Shown piece after piece: positions 1 to 11,800 of a DNA stretch of 64,000 nt. Source of the DNA: Corinectria fuckeliana. Taxonomy: Eukaryota; Ascomycota; Sordariomycetes; Hypocreales; Nectriaceae. The translations under genes were made by a program, and so were the position numbers. How positions within the stretch are numbered: the first letter of the stretch is position 1; each line of letters opens with the position of its first letter. The stretch covers positions 119,383 to 183,382 of the forward strand of contig WPDH01000217.1 in assembly GCA_019137255.1 (NCBI GenBank). The letters are read 5' to 3'. The notes beneath the pieces are model-generated. The model was not told where the DNA came from. It saw nothing but the letters and a program-made list of their open reading frames with translations, and made no database searches.

Positions 1-3000
1 TCCGTCTTCTCCGACCCCGACGGCGAGTCCACGCGCAGACTTAACGAGGACATTGCCCGCGTTACCGCTCCCCGCAACCTGCCCGTAAACTGGGAGGCTG
101 CCCACCGCAAGTGGCCTGAGTTCTTTGGCATGCCCAAGGCTCGCAACGCGCCCATCTTCGACGACAACACCGATACGCGACCGCTGAGCGCCGAGTCCAA
201 GGAGAACAAGGCTCCCGCCGCCGCCGTCACGTTCGCCGACGACTCCACCCAAGACACCTTCCTGGGATCTAAGAGAACCCGCTCCGAGATGCAACCTCGC
301 GTGGACAACGAGTCCGATCTTTCATCACTCCTCGCCAAGTCTCCTGCCCGAACCCTATCCAACCCTGCTTTGAAGATCACTCGCAACCCGAGCCCTCTTG
401 CCAAAGTCCACACTCGCGTCGCGTCAGACATGATGAAGGAGCAACACCATCAGCGCCGAGAGACTCTCTCCGATGCGCTTGAACGCCTCCACAGCGTGTC
501 GCAGACTCCTAAAAGTTACGAGCAGCGGGAGCCTGCGCGTGATCGCCCTTCACCCCAGATGTCATCGGCCAAGTCCAGCCTCACGGCGGTTCCCCCTTCA
601 CCAGAGTCTATGAACAGCCCTAGCCATAACAGCCCCAGCCATAATGAGACCAACGCTCGGTCTTTCTTTATGCCTGACGTTTCCCACCTCGGCGACTTTG
701 TCACCGGCACCCTTCGATTCAGTGGTTCGATGAGAAACGGTGTCCCCATCTTTGTCAAGAATGGCAAGGTTCATGATCGGCAAGACACGTACGCCGCTAA
801 TCTCCACGCTGATGTTGACGGACTCGAGGTCCCCGAGGACGAGGAGAAGATATTTGTGTCTATGGATATGATCCGCGAGGAAATTGTATCTCTCCAAGAA
901 CACTACGACAAGATTCAAGACTATGCCGAGAACCTCCAGGAACAAGTTGAGCGACTAGAGGCTCAGCTAAAGTCACGGAAATACGTCGACGGTGATTTTG
1001 AGTCACGCAAGGCCAACGAGCAGGTGATGGCCCAGAAGAACAGTGAGTTAACTAATTCCACGCAAGAATGTGCGCAACTAACCAAGATGCACAGGATTAG
1101 AGATGGAAGTCGCTACTCTGCAATCCCGACTGGAGCAGGTCTCCCGAAAGACTAGTCTTAGCGATATTGAGAACGACTCACTATGTCAGGAGAGAGATCG
1201 TGCCGTGAGAAAGCTTCAGGAAGCGTGCGAGGATATCAACAAGCTCACTCGCAAGCTGAGCACTAAGGAGAAGGAACTCGAAACCACTCATCGACAACTG
1301 GAGACAACTGAGCAACTTCGTCACGATAACGATACCTTTCGTCGGGATCTCATGTCCATGAAGCACGGCCGTGATGCGCTCGAGCTAGAAAATACGTCCC
1401 TCGAAGCAGCCAACCAAACCCTCCAGAAGGAAAACGTCAGTTTGAAGCAGGAAGTTGAGTCGTTGCAATCGCATAGCAAAAAGGTCCGCCAGGATCAGCA
1501 ATCTTTAATCACCGAGAATCGGTCTTTGCGTACAAACAACAAGGCCTTGATAGAGGAGAATGAGGATCTCCGAGAGAACCTGGATGGTGTCCAGCATGAA
1601 CTGGATGCTGCTAGAGAGGAGGTTGAGACTTTGCAACGGGAGATGCAGAACAAGGGCGAAGAGAAGTCAACGCTCCGCGAGGACAACGAGAGCCTGGTGC
1701 GACACAATGAGAAGTACTTCAGCGAGAACAAGATTCTCCGCCGCGAGAACTCAGGTTTCGAGCGCAGTATTCACGACTTGCACGACGAGAACGTGAAGCT
1801 GAAGGAAGAGGTTGAGTTTTTGAAGCAGCAGTTGGACCACTGCCGACCTGTCCCTAAGGAGGACTTCTCTGCTCAGCTTGATGAGGAGACGGAGGAGAAC
1901 ATGACTTCGGCCTTCTTCATTCCCGACATCACAATCAATACCAACGACACGAATACGAACCCAGTTGATAACACCGAGACCAAGGAACTACCAGAGGAGA
2001 CGGCTCAAAGCACCAAACTTCCGACCATTCCCGATGTTACCGAGCAGGATACGCGAAACACTACGAAGCGAGACACTACCTCCCAGAGCGAGACTCGCGA
2101 GACCCAGCATAAGTCTCGCAGCAAGAGCAAGAGCTTCTCCGCAAAGACCGGTGGTAACAGCCAGAAGGTCGCCTTTTCGATACCCGAGAAGTCAACGTCA
2201 TCCCACAAGAGCAGCTCAAATGTTGCGAACCAGGGAAGCAAGCGACGCAATGCCTCGCAGACGAAGCACCGAGCTTCAGCCAAGGCGGCCTCGGTTCAAG
2301 ACCTCGACCACTTTGAGGAGAATGATGAAACCACTGGCCCTCAGTCCGTGGATGAAACCACCCAGGACTACTCCGTGCAACTAAACGTGGTGCCCAAAGC
2401 CCGCAAAGAGTCAAAGCCCAACGAACAGAAGCATTCTACCAAGGACGGCACCAACCACAGTCAGAAGTCGCAGCACACACGCTCTCAGTCGCGATCCTCT
2501 CAACGACACATTGTTCTGTCCGAGATCACTGCTGACAGCATCAAAAGTGTGGATAAGGACACCTGCCTTACCCTTTCCACCGATGCCCGCCGCGTTCTCG
2601 ATGACCTCTGCGAGCACAACTGCCGCAACTGCACTGTCTGCAGCCGTATTGCTTCCCACCGTGGCATCATTACTTCCGCAGAGCTTGCTGTTGGCAAGAA
2701 GCGCGTCACTGTTCCCCGGCCGGTTCCCGTCACGGATCGCGACCTTTCCGTTGAGGATCCCACCATGCGTCCCTCGCAGTCTCCTGGACACGCTCTCGCA
2801 ATGGTGATCAAGGGCCTCGAGGATGAATCCCACCACTTGCAGCTCGAGCTTTCCAGCATCCAGACGCAGTACAACGGTCGCGACAAGGCCCTCGGCCGCC
2901 GGGAGCGCCTCAGCCTCGCTGAGAAGATCCGCGCCCTGCTCAAGCGCCTCGAGGCCAAGAACGACCAAATCTACAGCCTATACGATGTCCTCGAGGGCCA

Positions 3001-3130
3001 GAAGGCCGCTGGTCAGGCCATGTCCGAGGAGGAGATAGAGATGACCGTCCTCAACATCACCGGCATGACTGTCCGAGACGTAACCCGTGGTAGCGACCAG
3101 CTTACTTGGGAGGGTATCCCGGAGCTATGA
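1..3130 (+). CDS. ppc89: Spindle pole body protein, Ppc89/Cep57-like (5' end outside window)
   Basis: Open from base 1 with no start in view, so the gene begins upstream. One intron at 1043-1100 (GTGAGT...TTAG, CTAAC branch at 1078-1082) joins two exons in phase; the second exon stops at 3128-3130. The N-terminal half is Ser/Pro-rich and includes a short conserved patch around 'FFMPDVSHLGDFVTGTLRF'. From about base 860 to 1850 it is a long coiled coil of Glu/Lys/Leu heptads, broken by the intron. The C-terminal block (about 2590-3010) has a CxxNCxxCxxC-like cysteine cluster followed by a helical segment with 'ALAMVIKGLEDE' and 'RRERLSLAEKIRALLKRLE', which resembles the Cep57-type microtubule-binding domain of fungal Ppc89 proteins. 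In fission yeast Ppc89 is a core scaffold of the spindle pole body. Assignment rests on this architecture and remembered family features, not on alignment. Confidence 0.8.
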
Positions 3131-3531
3131 GACTCTGATACATGATATGGGGCTAGGGATTGTGAACGAGGCGTGCTAAATTGGAGATCAACCACCGAGT
3201 CGGCGTTTTTGGGGGGGTTTGCTTGAGGCAACCCATTTGGATGTGTGCTTTTTTGTTTCATGGGCCGTTGCAGGCGGGATGGCATTTTGGCGGGAGTTTT
3301 ATAGGAAATGGGCTGTGCTACTCTGTATCGTCTTTGTACACTTATGCCTCATTGGTCTGGGGCTGGGAATGACCTGGCAAATGAATGATTTATTCACACT
3401 GCATGAATTCGCTTGCCGTTGTGAACGCCAGGACATGAAGCTGAACAGAAAAGGTAGGTATTTTTGATTCAGCTCTATCGGGCGGAAAATCATGCCCAGT
3501 TCTACATGCAGACGAATTATTGAATTTTGTT
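3131..3531. other. Convergent intergenic region, ppc89-like / noc2
   Basis: 3' flanks of two convergent genes. The short open frames here have no codon-use or motif support. I see no RNA gene or repeat. Confidence 0.5.
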
Positions 3532-5835
3532 TTACTCTTCATCGTCCTCATCGTCCTCATCGTCGTTGACAATCTCCCCCTCCAGATCTTCCTCTTCATC
3601 ATCATCCATGCTAGCATCATCGTCCTCAAGATCCGCCTTCTCGTCATCTCTCCGCTTCTGGTTCTCGTCGCGCCGGGCTTCTTCGAGCAACTTGGCGCGC
3701 TCGGCGCGGGCCTTGCGCTGGCCAACGACGTAGGCGCCAAGAGGCGTCTTGGCGAGGTCGAAGTCACGCAGGAAGGCCTCGACCTGGGCGCGGTCCCTGG
3801 GGGCAAAGTCGACCTTTGAGCGGCGCTCCTCGATGAACTTGGCGTTGGTCTCGAGCTTCTGGACCAGCAGCACGAGCTGGCCGACGAGCTTGGCGTTCTT
3901 GTTGCCGTGGGTCTTGTGCCGGGCCTGCTTGAGCCAGCGCTTCAGCTGGATGTTGACGGGCAGGGCGAGCTCGGGGAAGGCGATGGACGTGGCCCAGAGG
4001 ATGAAGTACTCGCCGAGGAGCTCGACGACCTGGTCGCCGACGCCATCCTGGTAGATGCGGGTGCGGAGGTACGACTTGGGGGCCTTGTAGGAGGTGGCGA
4101 AGTCGAGGGGCTTGATGGAGGCTGCCTTCGGGGGCTTCTTCATCTCGGCCGAGGTGAGAACCTCGATCAGAGGAGAGGCGAGCGGGATGAAGGTGCCGGT
4201 GGCGCGAGAGACGCGGAGGAGGGAGCGGATGAGGTGGAAGCGGAGCGGGAAGTACAGGGCCGTGGGGATGAGTCGCATCGCGCCAAGCGTGACCTGGACG
4301 AGCGGGTATATTAGGAGCTTGAGCTGACTCTCCTTGCCGGCCTCGGCCTCCTTGAGGGGACTGCAGTGCTCGGCGAGCACGCAGGACCAGAAGTCGAGGG
4401 AGTGGGTGTACTGCCAGTTGTAGACGATGCGGAAGGCGTCGTTCTTGTTGTGCACGATGCTGTTGCGGAGGTGGATGGCAAGCTGGCGGATGAAGGTGAA
4501 GGCCGTTGTGTAGCCGACGGCCTGGTCGATGCCCCAGAGCTCGGCGGCCGAGTTCTTCATGAGGTTGATGCCCTGGACTGTGTTGGAATTGGTGACGCGG
4601 CAGCCCTGGATGAGGCCTTGGTAGACGGCCTTGAGGACCGTCTCCCGGATGCCCTTGTCGCCGATGACGACAAGACGTCGGAGGACGAGGAAAGCAGTGA
4701 TTTTGGTGGTCTCGGAACTGGCCGGCTGGGCCCAGAAGTTGACGACGGCCTTGGCAAGCGCCTTGACGAGCTTCTTGAAGGAGAGCAGGTAGGGAAGGAT
4801 GGGGGTGATGGACGAAAGGGTGAGCTTGAGCGTCCTGTCGTCGGAGAGGGTGCTGAGGAGGTGCATGATAGACGACGTGTACGTCTTGAGCAGCAGCGAC
4901 AAGGTGCGGAACTTCTTGGACTCGGTCTGGACGTGCACCTTGCCGGACGCCGACTCCTTGACGGGCAGGTGGTGGTTCATGACGACGGGGATCTCCTTGA
5001 GGGCGAGGATGAGGATGTCGTTGTAGACCTCCGGGCTGTTGATGGTGTATCGCCGTTTTGACTCCTCGTGCTCTTCGTTGAGCAGCGCGGCGCAACGGAA
5101 AGCAAGGACGACTCGGCGAGCGGCCTTGAGGGACTTCTTCTCTACCATGGCTTTCTTCCACGAGGCGACGAGCTCGCGCGTCAACTCGCTCCCTGACCCT
5201 GCGGCTTCAGCCTCCGCAGTCTTCTCTTTTCTCCTCTTCTTTTTGGGCTGTTCCTCGGACTCGTCTTCGCTGCCGCTAAGGTCGTCCACTTCTGCCAGGT
5301 CGGCGTCGTCATCAAAGTCCAGGGCCTCGGGGTCGTTCTCGACGAGGAACTTGTAGAATTCGGGGTCCTTCTCGGCTAGATCGTCCATGGTCTTCTTGCT
5401 CATGCCCATGTCGGCGTCGTCCTCTCCTCCGTCCTCGCTGTCACTAGCGACAGGCTGGGCGCCCACCGAGTCGTCGGAGCCGCTGCCCTCGTCCGCCTTG
5501 GCGGCGCCCCCGGCGCCGCCGCGCTTGCGCTTCCCAAGTTTGCCGTCCTTCTTGTCCTTGGCGTCGATGATGTCGTCGAAGCCGCCCTGGAAGAAGTCGT
5601 CGACGCTCATTTCGTTGATCTGCTTGCCCTTGGGGGCGGGTTTCTTGACCTCGCCATCCTCGCCCTCCTTGGAGCCCTTGTAGAAGTCGGCGTCGGACGC
5701 TTTTCGGACCAACACCTTCTTCTTGATTTGCTGGCGCTGCTTGACCTTGGCGCCTTCCTTTCTCTTGTCGAGGACGCCCTTGAGGCGATTCTTCTCGAAC
5801 TTCTTCGTCCTGAGACCCTTCTTGCCGGCGCCCAT
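3532..5835 (-). CDS. noc2: Nucleolar complex protein 2 (Noc2)
   Basis: Single-exon gene of 767 aa. The start is the Met at 5835 (MGAGKKGLRTKKFEKNR); the frame is open further upstream, but that part is low-complexity and not Noc2-like. Noc2 acts in pre-60S ribosome assembly and export as Noc1-Noc2 and Noc2-Noc3 complexes in the nucleolus. Visible features: a basic N-terminus, a conserved 'MSVDDFFQGGFDD' segment near residue 80, acidic and Lys-rich stretches to about residue 210, then the helical Noc2 domain with 'FTFIRQLAIHLRNSI' near residue 450 and 'YPLVQVTLGAMRLIPTALYF' near 510. The C-terminus is a long Asp/Glu tail, common in nucleolar proteins. It is divergent from vps28, whose start is 291 bp away. 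Confidence 0.93.
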   Translation of the reverse strand: MGAGKKGLRTKKFEKNRLKGVLDKRKEGAKVKQRQQIKKKVLVRKASDADFYKGSKEGEDGEVKKPAPKGKQINEMSVDDFFQGGFDDIIDAKDKKDGKLGKRKRGGAGGAAKADEGSGSDDSVGAQPVASDSEDGGEDDADMGMSKKTMDDLAEKDPEFYKFLVENDPEALDFDDDADLAEVDDLSGSEDESEEQPKKKRRKEKTAEAEAAGSGSELTRELVASWKKAMVEKKSLKAARRVVLAFRCAALLNEEHEESKRRYTINSPEVYNDILILALKEIPVVMNHHLPVKESASGKVHVQTESKKFRTLSLLLKTYTSSIMHLLSTLSDDRTLKLTLSSITPILPYLLSFKKLVKALAKAVVNFWAQPASSETTKITAFLVLRRLVVIGDKGIRETVLKAVYQGLIQGCRVTNSNTVQGINLMKNSAAELWGIDQAVGYTTAFTFIRQLAIHLRNSIVHNKNDAFRIVYNWQYTHSLDFWSCVLAEHCSPLKEAEAGKESQLKLLIYPLVQVTLGAMRLIPTALYFPLRFHLIRSLLRVSRATGTFIPLASPLIEVLTSAEMKKPPKAASIKPLDFATSYKAPKSYLRTRIYQDGVGDQVVELLGEYFILWATSIAFPELALPVNIQLKRWLKQARHKTHGNKNAKLVGQLVLLVQKLETNAKFIEERRSKVDFAPRDRAQVEAFLRDFDLAKTPLGAYVVGQRKARAERAKLLEEARRDENQKRRDDEKADLEDDDASMDDDEEEDLEGEIVNDDEDDEDDEE

Positions 5836-6126
5836 TGTGAACAGCAGGAGCGCGTTGGCTGGTGAAGAATTGGGAAAATTGGAGTTTGTGAAGGTGTCGG
5901 AGCGTTCGTTCGTTGGTACAGGCGCTTTTCGTCGCAGCTTCTGCACGCGAGCCAAAAATTTTGCGGCGGGCTTATCGATAACGGCGTGTGTTTGGAAACA
6001 GCAGGCGGTGGGAGAATTCTGCCGGCTGGCTCTACGTAACCAATTCCCAAGGCCCGTCAAACATCCCACCTCCAGCTTGGAATGCCCCCTCTCCTGCTCG
6101 ATGAGCAAGCCAATGCCTCTTCCAAC
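5836..6126. promoter_or_regulatory. Divergent promoter region, noc2 / vps28
   Basis: Short gap between two head-to-head housekeeping start codons (247-291 bp, depending on the vps28 start). It must hold both core promoters and 5' leaders. I do not identify a specific factor site. Confidence 0.45.
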
Positions 6127-6962
6127 ATGATCCCGCGACAAGGCTACGCGCCCACGCCGCATAGCTATGTTCCGAACACGAATCTCTCTGCGACGATAAA
6201 CCTCGACGAAGTGCGCTCGAGTTTGCCCCGCATCGCCGCAGTGGACGACGCCGTTGCTAACTGCCTGGTGTAGGAGGTCAAACTGACTGACACGCGCGCC
6301 GAGCGCGACCTCCAAGACTCTCTCGGCGAGCTGTTCAGCATAATCGTGACCCTCGACGAGCTCGAGAAGGCCTTTCTCAAAGATGCCATCCCGGAGGCCG
6401 AGTACACGGAGATATGCGAACGATCACTGAGGCAGTACAAGGCGCTACTGGCTGACGAAACGATTGCCAAGGAATTTGAGGGCCTGGAGGAGTTCAAGGC
6501 CAAGTGGGATGTATGTCCTCCGCCGGACCGGACAAAAAAAGGGAAGATCAGAGGCTAAAGATACCACAGCTTGATGCGCCTCGTGCGACTGAGCGCCTCC
6601 GGGTCGGCATGCCTTCGACCACAATGACCGCCTCCTCCTCGGCCCAAGCTCCCGCTCCCTCGGCAGCCAACAACACCAGCGGCGTGCTGATCCTCGAGGC
6701 CACACAGGAGTTCATCACGTTCCTCGACGCCGTTAAGCTCGGCCTGCTCTCCAAGGACCAGCTGCACCCGCTGCTCTCCGATGTCATCCAGTCGGTCAAC
6801 CGCGTCACCGACACGGACTTTGAGAACCGCGGCAAGATCGTGCAGTGGCTCATCACCCTCAACCAGATGAAGGCTACCGAGGAGCTAAGCGAGCAGCAGG
6901 CCCGAGAGCTCGAGTTGGATATCCAGCAGGCGTACCAGGGCTTCAGGCGGACGCTGACATGA
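6127..6962 (+). CDS. vps28: ESCRT-I subunit Vps28
   Basis: Three exons: 6127-6210, 6274-6510 and 6570-6962. The introns are 63 and 59 nt, and both lie between codons. Splicing restores the family sequence 'NLSATINLDE|EVKLTDTRAERDLQDSL' and 'EEFKAKWD|LDAPRATERLR'. Vps28 is a core subunit of endosomal ESCRT-I with Vps23, Vps37 and Mvb12, and sorts ubiquitinated cargo into multivesicular bodies. The N-terminal core-binding domain spans exon 2 and the start of exon 3. The C-terminal four-helix domain follows a Ser/Ala-rich linker ('ATQEFITFLDAVKLGLLSKDQLHPLLSDVIQS'-like region, ending 'ELDIQQAYQGFRRTLT'). I chose the Met at 6127 (aacATG, followed by the conserved YAPTPHSYVPN). An in-frame Met at 6082 would add 15 residues. 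Confidence 0.93.
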
Positions 6963-7137
6963 TTTTGACGTGATAGATATGCCATATGTGCCTGTGCGGT
7001 TGCGGATTAGACGAGTGATTGCGGTGGAATGCTAGCCCTGGGTCTGTTTGACCCCGGCTGCACTGTAAATATTTCATGACGCCGGGAGGCTTTGCCTCCT
7101 TTTTAATGTAGCCGTGGTGACCCCCTTTCCCGCGCCG

Positions 7138-8397
7138 TTATACCAAGAAGGTCCAGAAACTGGGATATACAAACTCCTCCTCAAAGATCCTCCTCACCTG
7201 CTCCAGCACAAACCTCTCCACCTTGCCCACGTTCTTGAGACTCTGCTTGCGCCCGTCCCGCTCGCCGATCTCGCTTTCCACCTTGATCTCCTGTAGCAGG
7301 CCGCCGAACCTCGCCTTGGAGTGCTCGTGCCTCGCGCCGGACTCCTCGTCCTCCTCGTCCGGCCCCACGGCGGCGAGCGCATCCTCCGGGCTGAGGAAGC
7401 AGAAGTGCACGCGCTTGCGGATGTGCGCCAAGACGCCCACGCCGTCAAACGACATGCCCGTGATGTTGAGCTTGAGCGGGATGCCGACGAAGCTGGGCAT
7501 GGGATAGTCCAGCAGTATCTCCGCCGTCAGGTTCAAGCGCACGTCGCCGCTGTACACGATCCGGAAGACGGCCTGGACATCCTCGGTCCGGGGCTCACGC
7601 CTGGGCGGCGGCGGCTTCGGCTGCGGCGGCGGCGCGTCTTGCTCGTCGTCGTCGACAACGGCCGAGCCCCCCGTCGGGTGCTTGTCCCGCGTGGGCGGCC
7701 GCGACGTCCCGACGGACGTAGGGGCCAGGGTGGACACGCTGGACTTCTCGCGCAGGCCCGGCGGCGGCACGAGGCCCGAGGAGCCGAAGTTGTCGATGCT
7801 GCTCTGCGACGGGTTACGGCTGTGGCTGGGGCTGGGGCTCCGGGAGTCGTAGTGGTTGACGATGGGCCCGCCCATCCAGCTGTTGCCCAGGTGGGCTCCG
7901 GCGACGGCGGCCAGCGGAGTGTGCGTGCCCGTCCCCAGGTGCGGGTGGAAGTAGCCCAGACTCGAGCCGCCGAGGAGACCAGGCGTCGAGGTGCCCAGGA
8001 ACGGACTCCCCAGGTCGTGGCCGAATTCGTGCCGCAGCAGGTCGTTCCGAAGCCCTCCGCGCCTCCTGACGGTCCCGTCTCCGCGCCCCGGGCCGTGGCG
8101 CTCCCTCGCCGACACGCTGGCGGTCTGCGGCGGCGACGGCTCCTCCTCGCTCTCCTCCTCGCTCTCGTCGTCGTCAATGTCCTCGTTGTAGAAATCCGGC
8201 AACGGGTCTGTGATGTCTTTGAGGTCCAGCCGCGGCGGGATGGTGCCGAAGTCGAAGCCGTGGACGTTGACGGAGCGGATGAAGCGCGGCAGCGGCACCG
8301 TCTGGAACTTGTCGTGCACAAAGGCCCGGATCCGGTCTGCGAGGGCTTCGCCGTCGGGGCCGCTGGTGAGCGTCTCCCAGTTGAGGTCGATGGACAT
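7138..8397 (-). CDS. mdm12: Mdm12, ERMES complex subunit
   Basis: Single exon, 419 aa. It begins MSIDLNWETLTSGPDGEALA and continues with 'FQTVPLPRFIRSVNVHGFDFGTIPPRLDLKDI', a strong match to fungal Mdm12. Mdm12 is the cytosolic lipid-binding SMP-domain subunit of ERMES, the ER-mitochondria tether (with Mmm1, Mdm10, Mdm34). The SMP domain is split by a long disordered insert (about residues 70-275, acidic then Ser/Pro/Gly-rich), as in other filamentous fungi. It resumes at 'VFRIVYSGDVRLNLTAEI' and ends with the typical 'EFVYPSFWTFLV' tail, so the gene is complete. It is convergent with vps28 (175 bp between stop codons) and lies about 500 bp upstream of the fab1 stop on the same strand. Confidence 0.94.
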   Translation of the reverse strand: MSIDLNWETLTSGPDGEALADRIRAFVHDKFQTVPLPRFIRSVNVHGFDFGTIPPRLDLKDITDPLPDFYNEDIDDDESEEESEEEPSPPQTASVSARERHGPGRGDGTVRRRGGLRNDLLRHEFGHDLGSPFLGTSTPGLLGGSSLGYFHPHLGTGTHTPLAAVAGAHLGNSWMGGPIVNHYDSRSPSPSHSRNPSQSSIDNFGSSGLVPPPGLREKSSVSTLAPTSVGTSRPPTRDKHPTGGSAVVDDDEQDAPPPQPKPPPPRREPRTEDVQAVFRIVYSGDVRLNLTAEILLDYPMPSFVGIPLKLNITGMSFDGVGVLAHIRKRVHFCFLSPEDALAAVGPDEEDEESGARHEHSKARFGGLLQEIKVESEIGERDGRKQSLKNVGKVERFVLEQVRRIFEEEFVYPSFWTFLV

Positions 8398-8893
8398 TTA
8401 AATGCGCTTTGCCTTGGCTCCCGTTGTTCACGGTGCGAGGGACACACTTGGTGTTGATGAGACGAACATCCATATCCGCAGTGAAGTGAGTGGAGGCTTA
8501 GATAGACTACAGTGGCTTCAGCGCCCTAGCGGCCTGAACTTTAGCGCTATACACTCAAACAGCATGTGAGTAGCATTGCCACCCGAGTCACTCAACATCA
8601 GCTACTTAGGCTTCACGAAGCGAAGAGTCAGAAAGTCGTTCATAAGGGTATCTAACTACTATTGTATATTTCCATCTGAAATTTCCACACAAAATATGAC
8701 CTAACCCTCCGTCTTGTAATGGTTGCTAGTAATAGCTCTTGACCTCGCTTGATGATGCTTCGTGTCCCTCAAAAAGTAAACGCTCCCAATCTCATAAGAA
8801 CAACCATAAGCCAACCAATGCATCTCGTTAGTTGTGGAACTATGTTTTCGTTTATTCATCTCAAAATGTCTGTTCCCCTTCAAAATCCCTTCT
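8398..8893. other. Intergenic, mdm12 5' flank / fab1 3' flank
   Basis: About 500 bp, lower in GC than the genes around it. It holds the mdm12 promoter and the fab1 3' end. No supportable ORF, RNA or repeat. Confidence 0.5.
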
Positions 8894-11800
8894 TCATCGT
8901 AGCATATCAGGCTCCTCAAATCTCGCACGCCCATAGTAGTGAGGGTACTGAGGATTGTTGAAGAGATGCCAGCAGTTAGGTGCTTGTAGGATGTACCTTA
9001 TGTTCATGTTAGCAAAATAAGCAGCGACATCGTCAAGAACAAGCACCTACCTTGCCATCGCCTCTCGGAAGCGCGACTTGTACTCCTTGGGACTCGTCAC
9101 GGTGGGTCGGTTGCGACCTCCGCCCGCAAACCCGCGATCCTTGATCCAACTCTCCAGCTTCTTGTCCCAGGTGTATGTTCGGATACAGTCGATGATTCCG
9201 ACGACCAACTCCTTGCGTGCCTCATCCACGGCAATCATGAGGGAATAGTCCATGACGTTCTGCCTCGCCAAGAACAGCGTGTCGTTCCAAACCGACGCTC
9301 TGAGGAGCTTCTTGGAATGCTCACGCGCAAACAGCGGGGATTCGTAAATATACTCGACCATGTTCTCATCTAGGAGAACCTCATTCTGCTCTCCTGTAGA
9401 CTGGATCTTGCGGTTGCGCATCGAACCCTTGAGGTCGAAGATTCTTGACGCCGAGCGGTCATAAAACAGATTCTCCGTCACCAACAGGTCTAGTTTGATG
9501 TCTGTCCCAGTGACAGGGTTCTTGATGAACACTTGGAAGAAGCCAAGCATCTTGGCAATCACGGAAGGAAGGTCATGGAACAAAGCCTCAGCCATGATGC
9601 TGAAGTATCCAGGAGCAAACCGGAGGAAGGCAGACGTTTCGATAGGTGACAAGGACTGTGCCATGTTAGCTCGAATGTCAGTAAAAGCAGAAAGAATCTC
9701 ACCTTCAAGACTAGTCGATCATCCAGGGTCTTCAAAAAGACCGACTTGGTCTTGCCGCCTCTCGAGTCCCACTTGAGGCACCGTGACAGGGACTCAATGA
9801 TTCGCTCTGCGACGCCGCATTTTCTCCTAAGGGCATCAAACTGCTCAGCGTAGAAGATCTTGCACGTCATCGTCGCCGAACCCTCGCGGAACTGGTATTT
9901 GAGATGCGTGCCGGTGACTCGAAGCAGGCTCTTCTCCAGCTCGGATTCCGACACCATCCAGTCCGCGCCATCCGAGGTAGGGAAGGACTTCGCTTCTGTA
10001 TCTCCGCCGCTTTCTGACTCCCGCTGCATCATCTCTTGGGCTTCCCGTCGGATGTTGCCGAGCTTGCCTTGGTAATCCTCGCTGCTGAGGGCAAGGGCTA
10101 CTACAGAGCTGGGCTCGTCCTCTCGCACAATGATATCCGAGTCGACGAAGATGTGGTCAGTTGGGTTGACAGGATAGTCCAATGGCGTCCACCCACTTGC
10201 TGAGCGTTCCGCCCAGAAGGTGGTGAGGTACTTCATCAGACTTGTCCTCTGGTGTTTGGGGAGTTCAAGCGGGATCTCAGTGCTGGGCTCAAGCGAGTCG
10301 GCGATCTCCTTGATATCGGGCAAATATTCGTCTGGAACCGCGTGTTCAAGGTCACTCACCCCTCCTTCGTCATCTGAGAAGCCTTGACTCGTGTTGGCGG
10401 TGGTGGCCTCGTCGTTCTCTTCTTTCGAGTGATGCTGCTCTAGTGGGAAAGTTTGCTCAACGGGGGTCGGGGGTTCTGTTGGAGGCTCGGTCTTTGGTGC
10501 AACTTCAGATTGTCGAGAGTTGATGCTCGCTGACCGGGGCTTGCCATCACGATCAGCAAGATTTTCGCCTGGCGGTGAAGGCTCCTCGAACGCCTCGTTC
10601 ACATCGGCATACACCTGCACGATAGCCTTTGTTGAAGTCCTTGGCAGCATGGCTCGGGGTGGACGCATGCTGGCAGCACGCTTCTTGCGGTCTCGAATGC
10701 GTTCCTTCTCAAACTCACGACTGAGTTGTTCAAAGTGCCTTGCCAGGGTTGAAACCTTTGACTCTCGTTTCTTGTGTATGAAGCGAGGGATGCCTGACGC
10801 GGTTGCCTTTCCACGATTCTTCAAGCTGCTTAAGCTGAGTCGATCAGAGAGCTTCTTATCCGCTCTAATCGACCCTTCGGCCGGTGCTTCGGGGATTGTG
10901 TGCTCCGGAGGATTTGTCTTTGACTCCTTCATGCCGAATGGCTTTCCATTACCCGACGAACTCCTGGGTAGCGTTCGGATAGGATGGGAGATGGCTCGCA
11001 CCATGGGTGGCGACATATTCGATCCAGACTTGCGGGACGGTGCCCGCTCACTGACAGGACTAGGTGGCCCACCAGATTCGGTAGATTGAACTGCTCGAAT
11101 AGCTTGTTCGCGTCGCTTCTGGTCAACTTTCTCAGTCAAGGTCTGGGCGGGAGCTTGCAGGGACCCTGATGGCAAGGGAGCCACTGAGTCGGTGGCTTCC
11201 GTTGGGGCAGTCTCGCTCTCGCAAGGTCCAACGGTGGTTGGCGACAATGGTGTTTCTGACGCACCCACATCCTGTGAGGCGGCGGAGGGTGACGCCTGGG
11301 GTTTCTCTTCTAGTTGGGAGTGTTCAGCGAGATTGGAGACGTTCGCAGCGGGATGAGCCAAATCCAAATGTTCGATTCTTTCGATGGCGCCCTCTGTTGG
11401 AGGCTCGAGCTTTCTATCATCACTGGCCGGTTCCTTGTCGTGAGCGGGTTGAGCTGAAGACATGCTAGTCTCCATGCTGTTGTCCGTGTACTCAGTAGGC
11501 TGTGTGCTCTTCTCCTCTGCCTCGGTGAATGTCTGAGATGGTCGCTCCTCACTATCGGCAGTAGACGGTGCCCCCTCGTTAGAGACCAGTGACTCCTTTG
11601 ACTCATTATCAGTGAACATCTTTTTCAACTGCATTATCGTCAACTGGCGCATATCCTTGTCACCCAGGAAATCTGCCTCGAACTTGGCAAAAGCTTGATC
11701 CCATTCGCCAGCTTTCTCGAGCATCTCTCGCACGATGCTGTTGAAGGGCACCACTTCGTAGTACTTGGAGTTCACGTAGATGTCTTGCAGTCGCCGGACC

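Noticed and set aside
3764..5161. 465-codon open frame antisense-parallel to noc2 (same strand, other frame)
   Set aside because: Pro/Arg/His/Gln-rich translation typical of an out-of-frame GC-rich gene; noc2 explains the region.
7085..7104. Perfect GGAGGC-TTT-GCCTCC hairpin followed by T5, like a bacterial intrinsic terminator
   Set aside because: It lies between convergent fungal genes transcribed by RNA polymerase II, which does not use such terminators. Probably chance or a 3'-end structure.
7321..8457. 378-codon plus-strand frame opposite mdm12
   Set aside because: Arg/Val-rich mirror of the mdm12 coding strand with no motif.
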